A DNA stretch of 11,069 nucleotides from Bacteroidota bacterium (lineage in GTDB: Bacteria > Bacteroidota > Bacteroidia > NS11-12g > UBA955): positions 1 to 11,069 of the forward strand of contig JAGWYC010000043.1 in NCBI GenBank assembly GCA_018969565.1, written 5' to 3'. Below the pieces are notes generated by a model, which worked only from the letters and a program-made list of their open reading frames with translations, ran no database searches and was not told the origin of the DNA. This document shows positions 6,764-11,069 of this stretch, one piece after another. How positions within the stretch are numbered: the stretch's first letter is position 1; each line of letters starts with the position of its first letter. Made by a program: the position numbers and the translations under genes.

Positions 6764-7248
6764 ATTTGTTTAAGTCCTTTCAGCACCCAACCTTGGTTCA
6801 GTGGTTTGCAGAAATCAGCATCCAGTGCACCCAGATGCTCAATAGTCAGATCGTAATAAGGCTGGTCCTCGCGGAGGGTTCCGGCTGCAAGCAGGGAAGG
6901 GATATTGTTCCGGTGAACAATCATCAGCCCTGTTTCTCCGACAATGGGCACCAACAGGCGATTGAAAAAATCCAGTTGTTCTGTGCGGCCAAATTCCTGT
7001 AAAAGCCGAAAAGCCTTGTCTATACTGCAACCCGAAGGCGCTTCTGCCTGCTGATCTACAGCAATGACAATAATTTGTCTATGCAGGATTTCGAAGCCGG
7101 CACTTAGGCTATGGCCATGCGATTTCCAGTTTCCGGTGAATGCTGACAATTCATGGCGAAGCCTTAATTCCTGATTCTGTGACAAGGGCTGATCTGCCAG
7201 AAACAGCCACAGTCGTGCATGTGGAGGAAGGAGTTCGAGTTGGCTCAT
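6760..7248 (-). CDS. Bacteroidota orphan family protein, often labelled 'ABC transporter ATPase'; function unknown
   Basis: This 162-residue protein is predicted to be soluble, with no signal peptide. I recognise the family by RLWLFLADQPLS at 12-23, the W..HG..L pattern at 41-47, the hallmark SGCSIDKAF (72-80) and the later LDFFNRL at 92-98. Databases often name it an ABC transporter ATPase. No Walker A (GxxGxGKS/T), Walker B or LSGGQ signature is present, so that label is unsupported. The conserved Cys and Asp of SGCSID are the most obvious candidate functional residues. It starts in the stop of the Fe-S protein gene (TGATG, 1-base overlap) and its stop overlaps the MFS start by 4 bases, so all three genes are coupled. 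Coupling to a CCG Fe-S protein suggests a joint role, but no function is established. Confidence 0.85.
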   Translation of the reverse strand: MSQLELLPPHARLWLFLADQPLSQNQELRLRHELSAFTGNWKSHGHSLSAGFEILHRQIIVIAVDQQAEAPSGCSIDKAFRLLQEFGRTEQLDFFNRLLVPIVGETGLMIVHRNNIPSLLAAGTLREDQPYYDLTIEHLGALDADFCKPLNQGWVLKGLKQI

Positions 7249-8024
7249 CAGTTCACGGCACGACTCACCAGTTCCGCAATATCAAGCACCTCCACCTGAT
7301 CTTCCTTACCCGCGTGTTTCACGCCGTCGCGCAGCATGGTCATGCAGAAAGGGCAGTTCACCGCAATCACATCGGGATTGGTGCTCAGGGCCTCTTCGCT
7401 ACGCTCAGTATTGATTTCTTTATTGCCGGGCTCGGCTTCCTTGAACATCTGAGCGCCACCCGCACCGCAACACAACCCATTTGTGCGGCAGCGTTTCATT
7501 TCTTTTAAATCAGCATCCAGTCGTTCAATCACCATACGTGGTGCTTCGTAGATATTGTTTCCACGGCCCAGGTAGCAACTGTCGTGGTACACAATTTTGC
7601 TTCCTTTAAACGAACCGCCTTCTACTTTCAGCCGGCCGGTTTCAAACAGTTCATTGATGAAACTGGTATGGTGCATTACTTCGTAATTCCCGCCCAGTTG
7701 TGGATATTCATTTTTCAGGGTGTTGAAGCAATGAGGGCAAGTGGTGACAATGCGTTTCACACCGTAGGCATCCATGACGGCGATGTTATTCATGGCGGTC
7801 ATCTGGAACAGGAACTCGTTGCCTGCGCGTTTGGCCGGGTCGCCGGTGCAACTTTCTTCAGTGCCCAAAATGGCAAATTCAATGTTCGCTGCTTCCAGGA
7901 TTTTGGCAAAGGCTTTGGAAACACGCTGAGCCCGTTCATCGAAACTTCCAGCGCATCCAACCCAGAAAAGAACTTCCGGGCTGCGACCTTCAGCCGCGTA
8001 TTCTGCCATGGTTTTAATAGCCAT
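7248..8024 (-). CDS. (Fe-S)-binding protein with two cysteine-rich CCG modules
   Basis: This 258-residue soluble protein consists of two cysteine-rich (CCG, HdrB/GlpC-type) modules. Module 1 carries C24 (VGCAGS), C59 (SCTGDPAKR) and C96/C99 (CPHC); here the CC pair is reduced to one cysteine, as is usual for this subfamily. Module 2 carries C150 (HDSCYLGRGN), C185/C186 (CCGAGG) and C224/C227 (CPFC), the complete CCG pattern that in heterodisulfide reductase B binds a noncubane Fe-S cluster. Module 1 also has VMHHTSF at 116-122. Relatives are electron-transfer subunits of Fe-S oxidoreductases and are often encoded next to a larger membrane protein with ferredoxin 4Fe-4S motifs; that partner is not in the window. 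This is the first gene of a minus-strand operon and lies back to back with feoAB. The enzyme it serves is unknown. Confidence 0.93.
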   Translation of the reverse strand: MAIKTMAEYAAEGRSPEVLFWVGCAGSFDERAQRVSKAFAKILEAANIEFAILGTEESCTGDPAKRAGNEFLFQMTAMNNIAVMDAYGVKRIVTTCPHCFNTLKNEYPQLGGNYEVMHHTSFINELFETGRLKVEGGSFKGSKIVYHDSCYLGRGNNIYEAPRMVIERLDADLKEMKRCRTNGLCCGAGGAQMFKEAEPGNKEINTERSEEALSTNPDVIAVNCPFCMTMLRDGVKHAGKEDQVEVLDIAELVSRAVN

Positions 8025-8040
8025 ACTTAATTTGGTCTTG

Positions 8041-8070
8041 CGAATTTAGCCAAGGCACAGGCACTTACAA
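8041..8070 (-). promoter_or_regulatory. Candidate promoter of the Fe-S / orphan / MFS operon
   Basis: Read on the minus strand, TTG (complement of 8068-8070) is followed after 19 bases by TAAATTCG (complement of 8041-8048). This is one mismatch from TAnnTTTG, at the seventh base. The spacing is right for the Bacteroidota primary sigma factor. The predicted start site near 8036 would leave a leader of only about 12 bases before the ATG at 8024. Confidence 0.6.
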
Positions 8071-8100
8071 GGGTGAAAGTAAGAATATCCTGAACTGCAA

Positions 8101-8121
8101 TTGCTCATGTATTTTGTGCAA
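8101..8121. promoter_or_regulatory. Imperfect dyad upstream of feoA, candidate operator
   Basis: A 21-base interrupted dyad begins TTGC.CA (8101-8107) and ends TG.GCAA (8115-8121). Six of ten positions pair across the centre, including all four outer ones. It lies where the feoA -33 region should be and next to a perfect GCAATTGC palindrome at 8097-8104. Feo systems are usually repressed by iron-bound regulators, so an operator here would make sense, but I cannot match it to a known binding consensus. Confidence 0.25.
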
Positions 8122-8130
8122 CAGCAGGTC

Positions 8131-8138
8131 TAAATTTG
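8131..8138 (+). promoter_or_regulatory. -7 promoter element of feoAB
   Basis: TAAATTTG at 8131-8138 matches TAnnTTTG exactly. No good TTG lies at the normal distance: TTTG at 8113-8116 is only 14 bases away, and the best-spaced triplet is a poor ATG at 8107-8109. A weak -33 would fit a promoter that needs an activator or is tightly regulated. The expected transcription start, around 8143-8146, is only a few bases before the feoA ATG at 8149. Confidence 0.65.
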
Positions 8139-8148
8139 CCGCCACATC

Positions 8149-8379
8149 ATGACAGCAGCGGACCTTCGCGTAGGAGAGAAAGCCCTGATTACAGCGGCGG
8201 CTGACGTACCCATTTCGGCCAGACTCATGGAGATGGGCTGCCTGCCCGGTGTGTCCATTGAATTGCTGTTCAAGGCACCTCTGGGAAATCCGTTGGCTTT
8301 TGCTCTGGGCGACGGTTACCTGCTGAGCATGCGCAGGGAAGAGGCGCAATTACTGGAAGTAATCAAATCGAATGACTGA
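8149..8379 (+). CDS. feoA: Ferrous iron transport protein A
   Basis: This 76-residue cytoplasmic protein has an SH3-like fold and supports Fe(II) uptake through FeoB, probably by touching its G-domain. The family pattern is visible: DLRVGEKALI at 5-14, then SARLMEMGCLPGV (23-35), the conserved APLGNP (44-49) and a closing LLSMRREEAQLLEV (58-71). Length is normal. The ATG at 8149 is the natural start and lies only about 11 bases after the -7 promoter element, so the message may be leaderless or nearly so. It overlaps feoB by 8 bases, which supports coupled translation. Many Bacteroidota carry feoA fused to feoB; here the genes are separate. Confidence 0.95.
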   Translation: MTAADLRVGEKALITAAADVPISARLMEMGCLPGVSIELLFKAPLGNPLAFALGDGYLLSMRREEAQLLEVIKSND

Positions 8380-10375
8380 CGGCGGCATGCGTTATATCGT
8401 CCTGGCCGGAAACCCGAACACGGGTAAGAGTACTTTGTTCAATCGCCTTACCGGGCTGCGTCAAAAAACCAGCAACCTCCCGGGAACAACCGTGGAACGT
8501 CGTGCCGGCTCCTGGAATCTTTCAGGTAAACGCTGCCACCTGGTTGATTTGCCGGGGTCCTACAGCTTGTTCCCCGCCAGTGCCGATGAGGCAGAAGTGG
8601 CTATGGTGCTTGCTTCTGAAAGCCAGACACCCGACCTTATTGTATATGTAGCCGATGCCACCAACCTGCGCAGGCATCTGCTCATGTTTGCGGAAATGGC
8701 CGAACTGGGTATCCCGATGGTGCTGGCCCTGAGCATGATGGACATGGCCGCACAAAAAGGACTGGACATCAGCATAGAAGCCCTGTCGCTGAAACTGGGT
8801 GTGCTGGTGGTTCCGGTGAATCCGCGTACCGGAGAAGGCGTGGCCAATCTGGAAGCCGCTGCCGCCAAAACAACCAGTTCCTGGGCCAGCACGGCCGATG
8901 CAGGTACCCCTGAGCAGGCCATGGCCAAATTGAGAAACTATCTGGCAGGGCAGGAACTTGTACAACCTGAACAACGAAAAACTGATACCTCCAGGCGCTT
9001 CGCCTTCATAGGAAAAATTGTAGATGCTGCAATCACCAGAAGCGGCCCGGTGAAGCGTTCGGGTTCCCGAAGGCTGGATCAATTGTTTACGCATAAAATC
9101 TGGGGCTTTGTGCTCCTGTTTTTCATACTCTACCTCATCTTCCAGTCGGTGTTTTATCTGGCAGAAGCCCCGATGGGCTGGATAGAATCTGGTATGGCAG
9201 CCCTGGGAACCTACCTGGCAGATCATCTGCCCCCCGGATTTTTCAACCGGCTGGTAAGCGGCGGCATCATCCCGGGATTGTCCGGAGTGCTGGTGTTCAT
9301 CCCCCAGATTGCTTTGTTATTCCTGTTTCTCTCAATTCTGGAAGACAGCGGTTACATGCCCAGGGCCAGTTTCATCACCGATCAACTGATGCGCAAAGCG
9401 GGGCTCAACGGGCGCTCTGTAATACCATTGGTTGGCGGGATGGCCTGTGCCATACCGAGCATCATGGCCGCGCGAACCATCCCCAATGTGAAGGACAGGT
9501 TAATTACTATTTTCGTTACGCCGCTCATGAGCTGCAGCGCTCGACTGCCGGTGTATGTACTGCTCATTTCACTGGCGGTACCCGAGGGTCTGAGCATTGG
9601 CATTTTTGATGCCCGTGGATTATTGCTCACCGCGATTTATCTATTGGGTGCCATCACCGCATTTGTAGTGGCATTTTTTGCCAGTTTGTTCATGCGCCAG
9701 CGCGGTAATTCCGGCTTTATTATGGAACTACCTGATTACCAATGGCCCCGTCCCGCCAATATTCTTCAGGGGATGTATCAGCGTTGCAAGGCTTTTGTAT
9801 GGCAGGCCGGAAGCATCATTCTGATTATTTCCGTGTTGCTTTGGCTGATGGCTTCCTACGGCCCGGGCAATCACATGGAACAGGCCGGAAGAAAAGCAGA
9901 AACCCATGCCATACAATTGGGATTGAACGAAGACGCTGTCAGTCAGCACAAGGCTGCTGCCATGTTGGAGCACAGTTATGCAGGCTTACTCGGAAAGGCT
10001 ATTGAACCGGCCATCGCGCCGCTGGGCTTTGACTGGAAAACCGGCATCGCGCTGATTACATCCTTTGCCGCAAGGGAGGTTTTTGTGGGCACCATGAGTA
10101 CGATTTATGCCGTAGGTTCGGAAGAGCAACAGAGTATCAAGAAAAAAATGGCCGCCGAGGTAAATCCCGTGGATGGCAAGCCCCGTTATGGTGTCCCTTT
10201 TGCGCTTAGCCTGCTGGTATTTTATGCATTCGCCCTACAGTGCACGAGCACACTGGCCGTGGTGCGCAGGGAAACAGGTTCCTGGAAATGGCCGGTCATT
10301 CAACTGTTCACCATGACCCTGCTTGCCTATGGTGCGAGCTTTATTACCTTCCGCCTCGCAAACATTTTCTTCTGA
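8372..10375 (+). CDS. feoB: Ferrous iron transport protein B (GTPase and Fe(II) permease)
   Basis: This 667-residue inner-membrane protein imports Fe(II). The N-terminal G-domain has G1 GNPNTGKST (13-21), a G2 threonine in PGTTVERRAG (37-46), G3 DLPG (59-62), a G4-position SMMD (121-124) where FeoB normally has NMxD or a similar Asn/Thr form, and a G5-like VNPRTGEG (149-156). A linker with a basic KRSGSRRLDQLFTHK segment (228-242) leads into the membrane. The first Gate motif holds GGMACAIPSIMAARTI (355-370) with C359, then SCSARLPVY (387-395) with C388. The second Gate has GIALITSFAAREVFVGT (558-574). The C-terminus keeps FALQC (620-624) but lacks the Cys-rich tail of some homologues. It follows feoA with an 8-base overlap; an in-frame ATG at 8387 (residue 6) is another possible start. 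No feoC is present. Length is at the short end for FeoB, but all core parts are there. Confidence 0.96.
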   Translation: MTDGGMRYIVLAGNPNTGKSTLFNRLTGLRQKTSNLPGTTVERRAGSWNLSGKRCHLVDLPGSYSLFPASADEAEVAMVLASESQTPDLIVYVADATNLRRHLLMFAEMAELGIPMVLALSMMDMAAQKGLDISIEALSLKLGVLVVPVNPRTGEGVANLEAAAAKTTSSWASTADAGTPEQAMAKLRNYLAGQELVQPEQRKTDTSRRFAFIGKIVDAAITRSGPVKRSGSRRLDQLFTHKIWGFVLLFFILYLIFQSVFYLAEAPMGWIESGMAALGTYLADHLPPGFFNRLVSGGIIPGLSGVLVFIPQIALLFLFLSILEDSGYMPRASFITDQLMRKAGLNGRSVIPLVGGMACAIPSIMAARTIPNVKDRLITIFVTPLMSCSARLPVYVLLISLAVPEGLSIGIFDARGLLLTAIYLLGAITAFVVAFFASLFMRQRGNSGFIMELPDYQWPRPANILQGMYQRCKAFVWQAGSIILIISVLLWLMASYGPGNHMEQAGRKAETHAIQLGLNEDAVSQHKAAAMLEHSYAGLLGKAIEPAIAPLGFDWKTGIALITSFAAREVFVGTMSTIYAVGSEEQQSIKKKMAAEVNPVDGKPRYGVPFALSLLVFYAFALQCTSTLAVVRRETGSWKWPVIQLFTMTLLAYGASFITFRLANIFF

Positions 10376-10389
10376 GGTCTGTTTTTACC

Positions 10390-10397
10390 TAAATTTG
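10390..10397 (+). promoter_or_regulatory. -7 promoter element of rpoD
   Basis: TAAATTTG at 10390-10397 matches TAnnTTTG exactly and shares the ten-base string CTAAATTTGC with the feoA promoter. The -33 position holds only TTTTC (10365-10369), with no TTG. The predicted start site, about 10402-10404, would give a leader of some 65-70 bases. The element begins 15 bases after the feoB stop. Confidence 0.65.
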
Positions 10398-10420
10398 CAG
10401 ATTCTACGGAATTTCTGCAA
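10395..10420 (+). promoter_or_regulatory. Hairpin-forming dyad over the rpoD -7 element and start site
   Basis: Arms TTGCAGA (10395-10401) and TCTGCAA (10414-10420) are perfectly complementary. Inside them TTC (10402-10404) can pair with GAA (10409-10411) around a TACG loop (10405-10408), with TT bulged (10412-10413). The left arm covers the end of the -7 element and the likely transcription start. It could be an operator dyad, or the end of the feoB transcript. With no T-run after it, an intrinsic terminator is less likely. Confidence 0.4.
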
Positions 10421-10469
10421 TCATCATTAGAAACAGGATAGAACGTAGTAATAGCAGTAACAACAGCGC

Positions 10470-11069
10470 ATGAGACAATTAAAAATCAGCAAACAATTTA
10501 CCAACCGCGAGAACAAGTCATTAGACAAGTACCTCAACGAAATTTCTAAAGTACCTATGATTGATGCCCAGGAAGAGGTGGAACTTGCCCGCCGCATTCG
10601 CGAGGGCGATCAGGCCGCTTTGGAAAAACTGGTGAACGCCAATCTGCGCTTCGTTGTTTCTGTTTCCAAACAGTATCAGAACCAGGGTTTGACTCTTGGC
10701 GACCTGATCAACGAAGGCAACCTGGGTCTGATTAAAGCGGCCAAACGTTTTGATGAAACCCGCGGTTTTAAATTCATTTCTTATGCGGTATGGTGGATTC
10801 GTCAGAGCATCCTTCAGGCATTGGCAGATCAGAGCCGTATTGTTCGTCTGCCTTTGAATAAAGTAGGCAGTATCGGACGCATTACCCAGGCGGCATCTAA
10901 ACTGGAGCAGGAACTGGAACGTGAACCGACACCTGAGGAAATTGCAGAGGCGTTGCAAATTCCGGTAACGGAAGTGGAAAATGCACTGCGCTCTTCAGGT
11001 CGTCACCTGAGTATTGATGCTCCGCTTACTGAAGGCGAAGACAATACCCTGCTTGGCGTACTTGACCAA
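10470..11069 (+). CDS. rpoD: RNA polymerase primary sigma factor RpoD (sigma-ABfr type), partial at the right edge
   Basis: The first 200 codons are present and the frame is open to the window's end. It begins MRQLKISKQFTNRENKSLDKYLNEI, the typical start of the Bacteroidota primary sigma factor, with no region 1.1. Region 1.2 is about 16-50. Regions 2.1-2.4 run through NANLRFVVSVSKQYQNQG (56-73), LGDLINEGNLGLIKA (76-90), FDETRGFKFISYAVWWIRQSI (94-114) and the start of the SRIVRLP segment (122-128). Region 3 starts with PLNKVGSIGRI (128-138) and continues past EREPTPEEIA (150-159). Region 4, which contacts the -33 element, lies beyond the edge. The ATG at 10470 is chosen because it gives the family's usual N-terminus. 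Homologues are about 287 residues, so roughly 87 are missing. This sigma factor should itself read the TAnnTTTG promoters found across the window. Confidence 0.97.
   Translation, partial: MRQLKISKQFTNRENKSLDKYLNEISKVPMIDAQEEVELARRIREGDQAALEKLVNANLRFVVSVSKQYQNQGLTLGDLINEGNLGLIKAAKRFDETRGFKFISYAVWWIRQSILQALADQSRIVRLPLNKVGSIGRITQAASKLEQELEREPTPEEIAEALQIPVTEVENALRSSGRHLSIDAPLTEGEDNTLLGVLDQ

Noticed and set aside
6760..7248. Annotation as an ABC transporter ATP-binding protein
   Set aside because: There is no Walker A, Walker B or LSGGQ signature, and no permease of ABC type is encoded nearby.
8522..9226. A 234-codon antisense open frame inside feoB
   Set aside because: It is rich in His, Gly and Cys from reading feoB codons backwards and matches no family. 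The sense strand is unambiguously FeoB.
10376..10469. A small RNA gene between feoB and rpoD
   Set aside because: The gap is explained by the rpoD promoter, the overlapping hairpin and a leader of about 65-70 bases. There is no independent terminator or second promoter.
1..11069. Insertion sequence, integrase, CRISPR array, tRNA or toxin-antitoxin module
   Set aside because: I looked on both strands and found no transposase or integrase motifs, spaced direct repeats, tRNA cloverleaf or small paired genes of that kind.

Overview
The window looks like a chromosomal segment from a member of the Bacteroidota with intermediate GC. Four things point that way: a short primary sigma factor without region 1.1 (the sigma-ABfr type), promoters of the TTG-N19/20-TAnnTTTG form instead of -35/-10 boxes, a periplasmic two-component propeller/Y_Y_Y sensor kinase, and an orphan protein family that databases call 'ABC transporter ATPase' and that is typical of this phylum. 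The genes are densely packed, many overlap by 1-23 bases, and no stretch over 300 bases lacks a gene. I see no insertion sequence, CRISPR array, tRNA, rRNA or prophage.

Layout. Bases 3-4702 (+) form a signalling operon: the end of a protein that resembles a histidine-kinase C-terminus, a LytTR response regulator, a 1039-residue propeller/Y_Y_Y/LytS-type sensor kinase, and a second response regulator with a divergent, shortened LytTR domain. The coding regions overlap throughout. Bases 4726-5561 (+) hold rpmH, rnpA and yidD (ribosomal protein L34, RNase P protein, membrane-insertion factor) behind a strong promoter. Bases 8070-5543 (-) hold a three-gene operon: a two-module CCG Fe-S-binding protein, the 162-residue orphan protein, and a TetA-like MFS transporter. 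The MFS gene collides tail to tail with yidD over a 19-base overlap that contains a perfect hairpin. Bases 8101-10375 (+) hold feoA-feoB, the ferrous iron importer, transcribed divergently from the Fe-S operon. Bases 10390-11069 (+) hold the promoter and first 200 codons of rpoD.

How the parts may work together. The first block would sense a periplasmic signal through the propeller kinase and relay phosphate to one or both flanking LytTR regulators. The central blocks are housekeeping. The iron importer and the Fe-S protein share one control region, which suggests, but does not prove, linked iron control.

Most of the window is ordinary core genome. The parts most worth a second look are the regulator-kinase-regulator arrangement with an apparently eroded second DNA-binding domain, the Fe-S/orphan/MFS operon of unknown purpose, the Asn-to-Ser change in the FeoB G4 motif, the hairpin lying on the rpoD promoter, and the nearly leaderless feoA message.
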